A stretch of 64,000 nucleotides of DNA from Gimesia chilikensis (GTDB lineage Bacteria; Planctomycetota; Planctomycetia; Planctomycetales; Planctomycetaceae). Made by a program: the position numbers and the translations under genes. Each line of letters begins with the position of its first letter. Within the stretch, counting starts at the first letter, position 1. The stretch is taken from NCBI RefSeq assembly GCF_008329715.1, contig NZ_VTSR01000011.1:274079-338078 (forward strand), given 5' to 3'. Shown one piece after another: positions 45,145-53,924 of the stretch. The notes under the pieces were generated by a model that made no database searches, was not told the origin of the DNA, and saw only the letters and a list, made by a program, of their open reading frames with translations.

Positions 45145-46875
45145 TTATTTCTGACGGGAAATCAGCGAATACACTTTGAACCCGTTCTGCAGATTCTCAA
45201 CCGGAATATAGGTTTTCGTGCTGAGTGACTGTTTTCCGGTAGTCAGGCTGAAGGTCAGATACGAGTCCTGGATGCCCAGTTCGCGGATCTGTTTTTCGGC
45301 AAAGGGCCCTGTCTGCTGACGACTCTCGGCAAAGATATTCAGAATCCGCATTACGGTACCTGAGACATCGACCAGGGCCACCAGATTCGCTTTTTCCGCG
45401 CCATGGGCGCGGGCTTTTTGGAAGGCGGGCTGGTTTTGCGCGGTCAGGGATGATTTATCCGGCGCGTTGAGGGCTTCCATGAATTTCTGCATCGAGGCCG
45501 ATCCCCCCATGACCTGCAGAACCTTACCTTCCGGATACGCCATCCGGTTAGTGATCCCAGACGGGCCATAGAGAATTTCGAGCATCCGCTTCTGGATCTG
45601 TAGCGGATCGGACGCCGGATCGAGTTCCTGCTTGATGACAGTCAGGTCAACGGGAATGCCGCCTGCCTGTTCTGCATCGGGTTTAAAGGTGATTTCCTGT
45701 TTGATGCCGGGCAGAGAGACATTCTGCATGATCTGCATCATCTGATGCGTGAGCGTCCGCAGCTTGTTCGAAGGGCTGACTTCGGAAACCGTGTAAGCAT
45801 GCATCACGCCGTCTGCGAGTTTGCCCAGTTCGAAGGAAAAGTAGTAACTGCCGAACTTGAGACTGCGGATCTCTTTGACGATCTCCGTGAACTTTTCTTT
45901 GGCTTCGGCGTTCTGCTGTGTTTCATCAAACATCTGGGCGGTCATGTTCATGCCCCAGGTAATCAACGCATCCGCATTGCCGGCACCGGCGATGTAAGCC
46001 AGTTGATGTGCGGGAAAATGTCCCAGCTGATTTAACGGCTGAGGCGGATTGGACTGAAACAGCCGATCAGTTTCGGAATCGGGTTTGACCTCAAACAGGC
46101 TTTCGAGGCCGACCCCCTGCTCTGAAAACTGAAAGGCAGTGGTATAAGCGTGCGAGTCTTTGACGGCCTGCAGGGAACCTTTCGCCAGCGTCGAGTAGAG
46201 ACCGAGGATCGGTTTTGCATTGACGCCGGGAGCCGCGTTCATGGTTTTGGCGAGTTCAGTCAGTCTGCGATCGACCTGGCCCTCGGCGCGTTTCAGTTGA
46301 GCCTGATAGATCTGGACCATCTTCTGCAGATTGAGATAGACCGAGAGATCACCGGAATCGAACAGGCCTTTGGCGGCCGGGCTGAGTTGAGATTCGAACG
46401 ACTGATCCGTCTGTTTGAGACTGGCCTGTGCCTGTTCGACGAGTTTTTTGTCTTCACTGTAGATCAGCCATTTCTCTTCGAGAGCTGAGTGATATTTCTC
46501 GCCCAGTGCGGCTTTGCAGGCAGCGGCGTCTTTCACAGGAACAATGAACAGCAAGCCCGGATCCTGTTCGGCATGCAGAAAGACGCCAACGCTGATCGTC
46601 CGTGCCGGGTCGACACCTTCCCAGGTCGGATTTGAGAGCGAACGCCCCACGACGGTTCGCACGTTGGCAGCCAGCAGACCACTGATGGCTTCGTCGACCT
46701 GACTCGTGAGCTGGCTCATTTTCTGTAATGTTGCCTGCGGCTGTTTCAGTCGAATCACGATGCCCGCCTCAGAAGAGATCGCGGCGGTGGGAACTTCAGC
46801 AGCGGACACGGTAGACAGTGATATCAGTAACAGGCAGAACAGCAGACCTGATTTCCAGTTGAACAGCATTTGCAT
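45145..46875 (-). CDS. Exported protein of unknown function
   Basis: A 576-residue protein with a signal peptide (LLFCLLLISLSTVSA, cleavage near residue 26). It has an alternating helix/strand pattern with no known catalytic motif: an N-terminal region with IRLKQPQATLQKMSQL, a middle coiled segment near LVEQAQASLK, and a C-terminal domain with GGSASMQKFMEAL. Composition is ordinary, so it reads as a soluble periplasmic protein. It resembles the broad class of planctomycete exported proteins that track with DUF3352-type folds, but I cannot assign it to a family with confidence. It stands alone with long gaps on both sides. Confidence 0.8.
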   Translation of the reverse strand: MQMLFNWKSGLLFCLLLISLSTVSAAEVPTAAISSEAGIVIRLKQPQATLQKMSQLTSQVDEAISGLLAANVRTVVGRSLSNPTWEGVDPARTISVGVFLHAEQDPGLLFIVPVKDAAACKAALGEKYHSALEEKWLIYSEDKKLVEQAQASLKQTDQSFESQLSPAAKGLFDSGDLSVYLNLQKMVQIYQAQLKRAEGQVDRRLTELAKTMNAAPGVNAKPILGLYSTLAKGSLQAVKDSHAYTTAFQFSEQGVGLESLFEVKPDSETDRLFQSNPPQPLNQLGHFPAHQLAYIAGAGNADALITWGMNMTAQMFDETQQNAEAKEKFTEIVKEIRSLKFGSYYFSFELGKLADGVMHAYTVSEVSPSNKLRTLTHQMMQIMQNVSLPGIKQEITFKPDAEQAGGIPVDLTVIKQELDPASDPLQIQKRMLEILYGPSGITNRMAYPEGKVLQVMGGSASMQKFMEALNAPDKSSLTAQNQPAFQKARAHGAEKANLVALVDVSGTVMRILNIFAESRQQTGPFAEKQIRELGIQDSYLTFSLTTGKQSLSTKTYIPVENLQNGFKVYSLISRQK

Positions 46876-47371
46876 TCACTCCATTTATTAAAATCGCAAA
46901 GTTGGTGAGGCGGATGCCTCATTATATCTGTTGAGGAAAGGGCTGAGGACTAAACAGCACCGAGAAACTCAGACAATTTTTAAACCATTTCCATATCAGT
47001 ATTTACCCTGATTCAGCTCTCTTCTGCTCCATGATACTGGTGAAAATCTCATCCTGAAACAATGGCGGTAAAATGGGGGCTTCGGGAAGTATTTTCGCAT
47101 CAGGAAATGGCTGGCGATAAAAGCGAACTCACGGCATTTGCTTTCAGTATCACCTGCAACAGCCGGTGTTTTATAAATCTGAACTCGTGCTGGAATTTCG
47201 TGAATACCGATGAAAATGGAGTCACCATCGATGCGGTTATGCGGGGATCTGGCGATCAAAGGATTGATTACTGCCTCTGCCGACCGTTGTCACTCTCAAT
47301 GACTCATCGTTCTAAATAAAACTGTACTTATAGACGACAAAGATCTCGTTGAAGGATCACAAAGAGCATCA
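46876..47371. other. Intergenic region between divergent genes
   Basis: About 495 bases. A small hairpin TGAGGC/GCCTCA with a GGAT loop lies at 46906-46921. TTGTCA (47287) and TCTAAA (47311) are weakly promoter-like for the plus-strand gene. Open frames at 46996-47259 (minus) and 47062-47319 (plus) overlap each other and lack ribosome sites. Nothing else recognised. Confidence 0.4.
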
Positions 47372-48808
47372 ATGTCTACTGGATTTGCCGGCTCTCGTTC
47401 CATGGATGAACGCCGACGCCGCAGACTAGCGTCGGAATGTTCTGAATCGCTCGATAACGCGAATGACGATTCAGATTCCCCTCGACTTGCGCGCACGCAT
47501 CGTTTCGCTGCGGGACAGTATCCGTTACGGACACTGATCTTTCCGCGTCGCTGGAAGCTGGCGCTCTATTACCTGCCGGTACTGCTCTGTTTTTCCGGGC
47601 TGATCGCGGCCGACTTTTATCGGGCAGAACTTCCATCGGAAGGAAAATCGCTCTCCGGCTTGTTGTCACTGAAACAGAGCCCCCTGCTCCCCGTACTGGG
47701 CGGCGGCCTCTTGTTCATGACGGGACAGCTGGCATTGCTGATCGCAGCCCTGCGGACACAAAGTCTGCATGATTTTTCGGGACGATACCGGCTCTGGAAG
47801 TGGATCGCCTGCGGTCTGTTTCTGCTCGCACTGTGCCTGACGACACAGTTGCATACCGTCTGGGCCCAGACGGTGATTGAGCTGCGGTTGTTTGACTGGG
47901 GACCGCATACGGGGCTGCTGGCCTGGCTGGTACCGGCCCTGGCGTTCGGGTGTACGGTGGCGTTAATGGCCTACCTGGAAATGCGCGGCGACCGGGCGGG
48001 GCTGAACCTGTTGATCGTAGCCGGCGCCACCTATGTTTTGAGCCTGACCTTCCAGTTTACTGATAACATGATTCCTGGCGAGGCCTGGCATCACATGATT
48101 GACGCGGGGCTGTTTTACTTCGCTCACTGGTGTCTGTTTACCAGCCTGCTGCTGCATACACATCATCTGTTGTATCATTCGGTGGATCTGCCCGAGAAGG
48201 CTCCTTCCCGCTTCAAGCATGCGGCCAAGGGATATCTGTATCGACGTCGTATTCGCGGCAAAGCAAAGCGGGTTGCCCGGGCTCTGCAGCGGAAAGCACG
48301 TCTGCAGGAAAAAGAACAACAACAGAAAGAACGGGCAGAACAGAAACAGGCCGAGAAAGTACGTCTGGAACAGGAACGCACAGAAAAAGCGAAACTGAAA
48401 GAGGAACAAGCGGCCGCTGCGGCTGAGAAGAAACAGGCAGCCAAAGCAGCTGCGGAAGAAAAGGCCGCTCAGAAAGTGGCTGAAAAAGAAGCTGCGAAAC
48501 AGGCAGCAGCCGAAAAAGCGGCCCAGAAAGCAGCACAGAAGAAGGCCGTGAAACAGCCTGATCCTGAACCAGAGCCGGAAACGGTCGATGAAACGCCCGA
48601 ACCGGAATCTCAAGTCGAGCAACCGTCTGACCAGCAGCCCTCGTCAAGCAAGCGGTCGAAGACGGTCAAAAAGAAAACACGCGTCGACCTGAATCATGAT
48701 CCGGAACAGCTGAAAGGGTTGAGCAAGCGCGAACGTCGTAAGCTGCAGAAACAGTGGCGTGACGAAGAGCGTCGTCTGGCGGCACAGGAAGCCGAGGACT
48801 GGGAATAA
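47372..48808 (+). CDS. Six-helix membrane protein with long charged coil tail
   Basis: A 478-residue protein. About 65 basic/acidic residues precede six membrane helices (from YYLPVLLCFSGLIAAD to FAHWCLFTSLLLHTHHLL, about residues 68-268). The remaining roughly 200 residues are a Lys/Glu/Ala/Gln-rich helix of the TolA-like kind (EKEQQQKERAEQKQAEK, AAAAEKKQAAKAAAEEK) followed by a Pro/Glu segment and a basic end. The tail should project into the cytoplasm or periplasm as an extended helix and could bridge envelope layers or bind nucleic acid; which side is not decided. No family recognised. Gene is monocistronic. Confidence 0.75.
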   Translation: MSTGFAGSRSMDERRRRRLASECSESLDNANDDSDSPRLARTHRFAAGQYPLRTLIFPRRWKLALYYLPVLLCFSGLIAADFYRAELPSEGKSLSGLLSLKQSPLLPVLGGGLLFMTGQLALLIAALRTQSLHDFSGRYRLWKWIACGLFLLALCLTTQLHTVWAQTVIELRLFDWGPHTGLLAWLVPALAFGCTVALMAYLEMRGDRAGLNLLIVAGATYVLSLTFQFTDNMIPGEAWHHMIDAGLFYFAHWCLFTSLLLHTHHLLYHSVDLPEKAPSRFKHAAKGYLYRRRIRGKAKRVARALQRKARLQEKEQQQKERAEQKQAEKVRLEQERTEKAKLKEEQAAAAAEKKQAAKAAAEEKAAQKVAEKEAAKQAAAEKAAQKAAQKKAVKQPDPEPEPETVDETPEPESQVEQPSDQQPSSSKRSKTVKKKTRVDLNHDPEQLKGLSKRERRKLQKQWRDEERRLAAQEAEDWE

Positions 48809-48972
48809 TTCTCCCGATTTTTGTGATCCGGATTTGAATTTCGCTCGTTTCCCTGCCCGATTCGTTATAGACTGACGGTCATCAGGCGGTCACCCCCTTG
48901 TGTTATTCCCTCGATATCGCCTGTTTTCGACACAGTTTTCGCTCCGCCAGCCGGAATAAAGGATAAGCGACG

Positions 48973-49626
48973 ATGTCCGACGACAATTTTTACGCAGACG
49001 ATGATCAATTCAAACCGGAAGAATATTCGGCTCCCCCCAAACAGGGAATGAGCTCCGGCGTCAAGATCCTGCTCATCCTGCTGGCGCTCGGGGGCATCGG
49101 CATGCTGCTCTGTTGCGGCGGTATCTTCTATGCCGTACGTAACGTGAAGGCCAAAGTCACCGAGAACAAACAGGAAATCACCGAAATCCAGAATGAGATC
49201 GCCACGATCAACATTCCCGAATATTTCGTTCCCCAGATGGGCATGTCTGCGGATGTGATCGGCAAAAAGATCCTGATGGCGATCTACGAGGAAAAAGAGA
49301 AAGATGGCGGCCTGGTGCTGATGAGTTTCGGTCTCCCGAACGATGGCATGGTCGACATGAACAAAGAGTTCCGTCAGAACCTGAAACAGCAGAATCAGAA
49401 CCAACGGGAACTGAAGATTGATAAAACGGAACAGAAAGAATTCGAAATCAACGGTGAAAAAGTCGAGTTTACGTTCGCCGAAGGTACGGATAAGAACGAC
49501 AAAAGGTTTCACCAGGTAATGGGTGTCTTCCCGGGCAAAACCGGAGCCACATTCCTGTTCCTGCAGATCGCGTCTGACAAGTATAACGCAGAAGACATTG
49601 AGAACATGATCAAGTCGATCAAGTAG
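48973..49626 (+). CDS. Single-pass membrane protein of unknown function
   Basis: A 217-residue protein. An acidic N-terminus (DDNFYADDDQFKPEEY) precedes one membrane helix (SGVKILLILLALGGIGMLLC, about residues 28-47), then a soluble domain of about 165 residues with a short coil (KVTENKQEITEIQNEI) and a beta-rich C-terminal part (GVFPGKTGATFLFLQI). The topology is probably N-in with the domain outside. AAGGA lies nine bases before ATG 48973. No family recognised; it ends at a strong terminator. Confidence 0.78.
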   Translation: MSDDNFYADDDQFKPEEYSAPPKQGMSSGVKILLILLALGGIGMLLCCGGIFYAVRNVKAKVTENKQEITEIQNEIATINIPEYFVPQMGMSADVIGKKILMAIYEEKEKDGGLVLMSFGLPNDGMVDMNKEFRQNLKQQNQNQRELKIDKTEQKEFEINGEKVEFTFAEGTDKNDKRFHQVMGVFPGKTGATFLFLQIASDKYNAEDIENMIKSIK

Positions 49627-49650
49627 TCACAATCTGACTTCATTCACTTC

Positions 49651-49684
49651 ACTGGCCCGAATCCCTGTTCGGGCCAGTTTTTTT
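49651..49684 (+). terminator. Rho-independent terminator
   Basis: ACTGGCCCGAA (49651-49661) pairs perfectly with TTCGGGCCAGT (49668-49678) around a 6-base loop, followed by TTTTTT. It lies 25 bases after the stop of the single-pass protein gene; there is no T-run in the other direction. Confidence 0.93.
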
Positions 49685-49708
49685 ATGCGCGTGATTGTGT
49701 CACCGAAT

Positions 49709-50968
49709 TTAAGGACTGCTGATCACTTTGACCTCAGGCGGTTCGGCCAGATCAGTCCATAAGCGTTGATCCACTTCCTGGCTGGGCTTACCGTCATGCA
49801 CATAGAACCGATAGCGTGAGACATAGGGTTGGCCCGGCTGGATATCAAAGGGATCGAGCGAAGCGACCGCGAAACAGAAATATGGCATCGTGGGATGCAG
49901 TCGCACTGGTTGCGGCGACCGGAAATTGGTCGGTGCACTGAAGATCGCCACCCCGGCGGTTTCGTCGCCCAGGGGGCCATACATCTCGACCCAGTGTGGC
50001 CGAGACTGGTTGCCGTTGGTCTTGTTCTTGCCTTCGCTGGTCAGATAATCGTAGCCATGGTTCGTATGCCAGTCGGCGTGTCCGCGAATGGTCATACCAC
50101 CGTAATGGATCTTATCAATGGTGACCGGCTTTTCGGTCGCACACGTCTGCACAGAAACGATATCGAACAGGAACTGTTTTTCCAGCGCATAGACGCGGAC
50201 CTTCCAGTTTTCGTTGAGCATCGTCACGGGGCCCGTCTTTTTCGTCAGGTCGATGTGTTCGATGGAAGTATCAATTTCGCCGAACACGGGGCCGCCGGTA
50301 AATGAATTGACCTGGCTGTGTGCGACTTTGCCCAGTTTGGACTTCTGATCCCAGCCGTTGTTCTCCCGCCCTTCGAAGAGGATCTTTCGCCAGGAGAACA
50401 TGATGCCGTGCTGGTGGGCATGGTCAGGGTTGAAGTCGTCGGTAATCACTTTTCCGGAAGGTGTATACAGCGGATGAATGTAGCCGCTCTTGTCGTAGTA
50501 AGACTCATCCCGTTTCGGTGCCTTGACGATGGCGTGATTGTACGTCAGCACAGGCTTGTCGGCGACTTTGACATTCAGATGGCTGCCGTCATCGACGACA
50601 GTCACCTGCTCGGCCGGCTTCGTGAATTGCATCGCATGGAGACGATATTGACGCGAGGTGCCTGCAGGCAGCGGTTTGCTGAGAATCCAGACCAGTGTCC
50701 GTTCGGAACCCGAGGCATCAATCTGCACCGGAACTTCCTTGCCGTCATCGAGACGAACCAGCGTCAGCTGTTTCTGATTCTGAAGTGGTTCAGGTACGGG
50801 GAGACTGATGACGGTCTGCTGCCGATCGTGTTTGCCGGCGCTGACTTCCAGGGTGACGACGGGACCTGCATACAGGGATGCTTCGGTCCCTGCTAACAAT
50901 GCCAGCATCAGGAGTGTGACGGTTCGTAGTTGTGATTTCATGCATGGTTTCAATCTATGTAACTTCAT
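49709..50968 (-). CDS. DUF6807 (PmoA-like) exported protein
   Basis: About 419 residues with a signal peptide (TVTLLMLALLAGTEASLYAG). The fold is a beta-rich PmoA/DUF6807 domain, marked by HAHQHGIMFSW, ENNGWDQKSKLGKVAH and PYFCFAVASLDPFDI. Despite the name used in databases, these are not methane oxygenases; they are common secreted planctomycete proteins of unknown activity, often beside Gfo/Idh oxidoreductases, as here. ATG 50968 lies one base after the stop of the oxidoreductase gene, implying translational coupling; ATG 50941 directly before the hydrophobic signal is the alternative. Confidence 0.87.
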   Translation of the reverse strand: MKLHRLKPCMKSQLRTVTLLMLALLAGTEASLYAGPVVTLEVSAGKHDRQQTVISLPVPEPLQNQKQLTLVRLDDGKEVPVQIDASGSERTLVWILSKPLPAGTSRQYRLHAMQFTKPAEQVTVVDDGSHLNVKVADKPVLTYNHAIVKAPKRDESYYDKSGYIHPLYTPSGKVITDDFNPDHAHQHGIMFSWRKILFEGRENNGWDQKSKLGKVAHSQVNSFTGGPVFGEIDTSIEHIDLTKKTGPVTMLNENWKVRVYALEKQFLFDIVSVQTCATEKPVTIDKIHYGGMTIRGHADWHTNHGYDYLTSEGKNKTNGNQSRPHWVEMYGPLGDETAGVAIFSAPTNFRSPQPVRLHPTMPYFCFAVASLDPFDIQPGQPYVSRYRFYVHDGKPSQEVDQRLWTDLAEPPEVKVISSP

Positions 50969-50969
50969 C

Positions 50970-52292
50970 TTAGAGAGTCCATCCTTTGCGGTATTCGCGT
51001 TGTACGTATTGTGCGGCCTGGTCGGTATTCGTGGCAGCACCTTTATCTGCATCCCATTCCACTTTCTTGCCGACGCGGAAGGCGAGGTTGCCCAGCAGGA
51101 TTGTTTCCGTCAACGGGGCTGCGTAATCGAAGTGGCAGTTGGTTTTGCCATTGCCTTTGCAGGCTTCGTACCATTCCTGGCGATGATTGCCGATTGCCGG
51201 TGGAATCGTTTTCGGCGGTGCTTTGAAGCCGGCGAATTTTTCTTCGGGCAGCAATACGCGCTTACCGTAATCCGCGGCCAGCATGCCATCGGTGCCAACA
51301 AACAGAATTCCCGCTGCCCATTCCGGGCCGCCCAGTTCGAGAACAGGTTCCGGGGTGTTACGTCCGTGGTACCAGATCACCTCGACGGGAGGCTTCGAGC
51401 CCCGGGCCGGAAACTGCCAGTGACAGTCGAGCCAGAACGGAGTGGAGTCGGGGTGCAGTTCGGGGCCCTTGGTTTCGACCACGTTGGGATACTGCAGGTC
51501 CAGCGACCAGAAAATCAGGTCCATGTAGTGGCAGCCCATGTTCCCCAGCGTGCCGTTACCGAAGTCCCACCAGTAGTGCCAGTCATGGGGATGGTAACAG
51601 GGATGAAAGTTCTGCATCGGCGCCGGACCGACCCAGAGATCCCAGTTCAGGGTTTTGGGAATCGGCTGCGGTTCGGCAGGACGATCGACGACATGCTTGT
51701 AACGCCGCCAGCCTCCCGGTCGTCCAAACCAGACGTGGACCTGCTGCACATCGCCGATGGCTCCTGATTGAATGAGTTCGACGGTCCGCCGATAATTTTC
51801 CCCGGCGTGGTTCTGCGTGCCCATCTGGGTGACGACGTTTTCCTCACGGGCCACGCGCTGCATTTCGCGAACTTCATGAATGGAGTGGGCCAGCGGCTTT
51901 TCGCAGTAGACGTGTTTGCCGCGTCGCATGGCGTTGACAGCGATGGTAGCGTGGGTGTGGTTGGGAGTCGTTACCACGACGGCGTCGATCTCGTTTTCCA
52001 GCTTATCGAGCATGACGCGAAAATCGGCAAAGGATTTTGCTTTCGGGAACTTTGCCTGATATTTGTCGGTGCGGGCGGAATCGACGTCGCACAGGCCGAC
52101 AATGTTCTGACTGGAGACCAGCCCCAGGTTCGCGTTCCCCTGGTTACCCAGGCCGATACAGGCGATGTTGAGTTTCTCGTTGGGTGAGGTGCTTTCTGCC
52201 TGGGCCGTGTGTGCCCCGAGCCAGAGGCCCGCTCCGCTCAACAACGATGTTTTGAGCATCTCTCGTCGTGTCACGTCAGTTGACGAACTCAT
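50970..52292 (-). CDS. Tat-exported Gfo/Idh/MocA oxidoreductase
   Basis: About 440 residues. The N-terminus carries a twin-arginine signal (TRREMLKTSLLSGAGLWLGA). The Rossmann domain starts NIACIGLGNQGNANLGLV and has VVVTTPNHTHA; the EKP catalytic-type segment is in CEKPLAHSI, with the Lys that acts in proton transfer. These enzymes oxidise or epimerise sugars with NAD(P), and the Tat signal means export with bound cofactor. AAGGA precedes ATG 52292 by seven bases, which decides the start against the frame extension to 52313. One base upstream of the DUF6807 gene; the pair probably handles one sugar substrate (inference). Confidence 0.93.
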   Translation of the reverse strand: MSSSTDVTRREMLKTSLLSGAGLWLGAHTAQAESTSPNEKLNIACIGLGNQGNANLGLVSSQNIVGLCDVDSARTDKYQAKFPKAKSFADFRVMLDKLENEIDAVVVTTPNHTHATIAVNAMRRGKHVYCEKPLAHSIHEVREMQRVAREENVVTQMGTQNHAGENYRRTVELIQSGAIGDVQQVHVWFGRPGGWRRYKHVVDRPAEPQPIPKTLNWDLWVGPAPMQNFHPCYHPHDWHYWWDFGNGTLGNMGCHYMDLIFWSLDLQYPNVVETKGPELHPDSTPFWLDCHWQFPARGSKPPVEVIWYHGRNTPEPVLELGGPEWAAGILFVGTDGMLAADYGKRVLLPEEKFAGFKAPPKTIPPAIGNHRQEWYEACKGNGKTNCHFDYAAPLTETILLGNLAFRVGKKVEWDADKGAATNTDQAAQYVQREYRKGWTL

Positions 52293-52375
52293 GAATAATC
52301 CTTTTCCTTTCATCAGCGGCGGTTGGATTGCCGGTTTTCAATCAAATCGTAGTGGCCAATTCAGGTCGCGTGATT

Positions 52376-52786
52376 TCAGGGAGTCTGTTCGAGATGAAAG
52401 ACAAACTTATTGTCCGCATCGGGAGAGACCTCGCCGATGAGTTCACTGTCTGTATTGTATTTCTTCGGAATATACGATTCCATGACATCCTCTCCAAAAT
52501 CACCTTTCTTTCCGGTCTTGCGTGAGGCAAAGATCAGTACCTTTTTCCGGCCGACCGAGCTGGAAAACTCGAAATGGCCCTGCTGAATGACTCCCGCAGA
52601 GGCGCTCCCCTTGCCGTCAGCCGGCTCGAAGATGATATCTCCCTGAGGGAGTGGCGTCCCATCAATGGTGACATCCCCTTTGACCGGGGCCATCACCGGG
52701 CCGTCACTGGAACCGCACGCCTGGCAGATTCCGCTCAATAACAACAGACACGCAACATAAAATACATTTTTCTTTCTGACGGTCAT
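52376..52786 (-). CDS. Small lipoprotein with carboxypeptidase-regulatory-like fold
   Basis: About 136 residues. A lipoprotein signal (NVFYVACLLLLSGICQAC, lipobox Cys near residue 24) is followed by a single beta-sandwich of the transthyretin/carboxypeptidase-regulatory type: PVKGDVTIDGTPLPQGDIIF and HFEFSSSVGRKKVLIF. Planctomycetes encode many such lipoproteins next to DUF1559 genes. It is downstream of the DUF1559 gene, 72 bases away, and probably belongs to the same transcript. Function unknown. Confidence 0.8.
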   Translation of the reverse strand: MTVRKKNVFYVACLLLLSGICQACGSSDGPVMAPVKGDVTIDGTPLPQGDIIFEPADGKGSASAGVIQQGHFEFSSSVGRKKVLIFASRKTGKKGDFGEDVMESYIPKKYNTDSELIGEVSPDADNKFVFHLEQTP

Positions 52787-52858
52787 TCTGTTTCTTTCCC
52801 TGCAGAACAATCAATAATGTCAATTCAATCTGATTCTCTGTGAACGCACTGGAATCGG

Positions 52859-53815
52859 TTAGAACTCTCCGAGCACTTCACCGCCGGCGCGGGTGCCCAG
52901 GCTGCGAAAAGTGCTGGTATCGACATTGTCGGAAATGAAACGGACCGCGCCGTCTCCGAGCAGGAAATGTGCGCCGCCGGTATGACGACTGCGGGCATAA
53001 ACGGCATTGTCTCCGCCGGAACAGGAGGTACTGATGGGAGCGTAATCCCGCGAGTAACCGTAGGTCACGGTATCGGGTACCGAGGTATTGGGCCCCTGCA
53101 GAGTCGTAAATGTTCCGCCGCCTACATATTTGGTTCCCCAGACGCGGCCGCGTAAATCCCCCACGGTCAGACAGTCGGCAACCGGACCGGCGTTGGGAGT
53201 GTCATCGACGAGATTGATCTCTCCGGCGGCGATCGTATTGGAGGAACCATCGGTGATATCGCTAATGCGGATTTTCGAAATGTTGAAGAACATGCCATTC
53301 AGCTTGGGAAATGTTCCTGTCGCGCCCTGCGTCGTGGATCCCGAGCAAAGGAGGTAGTTGGAGTAGAAGGTGCTTTTCTGACTGCCGATCTTTCCGCTGT
53401 TGGGATCTGAGGGACACATGAAAACGGGAACCTTCACCGAACGTTGTGGATGCGAGGCGAAGTCGCTGACGGTACCAGACTGGAAGCCGTCCCGGAGTTT
53501 GTCGTACAGCGGTGCCTGATCGACGTAGGGTAAAATGAGATGAAACCAGGACTGTCGGGCATAGTTCTGTCCGGTGTAAGCAGAAACGTTGACGCCACAG
53601 ACGGTCGCGAAAGGAAAGACCCGATGCGTATCGTGGTAATTGTGGAGAGCGATGCCGAGCTGCTTCAGATTATTCTTGCAGGTACTGCGGCGCGCCGCTT
53701 CCCGCGCCTGTTGTACCGCTGGCAGTAAAAGCGCGATCAGAATGGCAATGATGGCGATCACCACCAGCAGTTCAATCAACGTAAAACCGTCTCTTCGTCT
53801 TTTCAGGTAGCCCAT
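52859..53815 (-). CDS. DUF1559 prepilin-like protein
   Basis: A 318-residue protein of the DUF1559 family. The N-terminus is a type IV prepilin signal: GFTLIELLVVIAIIAILIALLLP, here seen as GFTLIELLVVIAI plus the following hydrophobic run, with Glu at position +5 after the Gly. A long beta-rich domain follows, and the C-terminus has the family HTGGAHFLLGDGAVRF motif (H-x9-DG). These planctomycete proteins are thought to be pseudopilin-type surface or secretion proteins. GAGGAAAAC precedes ATG 53815. Confidence 0.94.
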   Translation of the reverse strand: MGYLKRRRDGFTLIELLVVIAIIAILIALLLPAVQQAREAARRSTCKNNLKQLGIALHNYHDTHRVFPFATVCGVNVSAYTGQNYARQSWFHLILPYVDQAPLYDKLRDGFQSGTVSDFASHPQRSVKVPVFMCPSDPNSGKIGSQKSTFYSNYLLCSGSTTQGATGTFPKLNGMFFNISKIRISDITDGSSNTIAAGEINLVDDTPNAGPVADCLTVGDLRGRVWGTKYVGGGTFTTLQGPNTSVPDTVTYGYSRDYAPISTSCSGGDNAVYARSRHTGGAHFLLGDGAVRFISDNVDTSTFRSLGTRAGGEVLGEF

Positions 53816-53924
53816 GTTTTCCTCTTTAAGTTTATTAAATAACAGTAATACAAAAACCTCTTATGAATCAGGAACGCTTGACTATAGAACTCGTAATGCA
53901 GGCAGTGCTCAATGCAGCCAACGG

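Noticed and set aside
46996..47319. Two overlapping frames on opposite strands upstream of the six-helix gene
   Set aside because: They overlap each other, lack ribosome sites and have no recognisable product.
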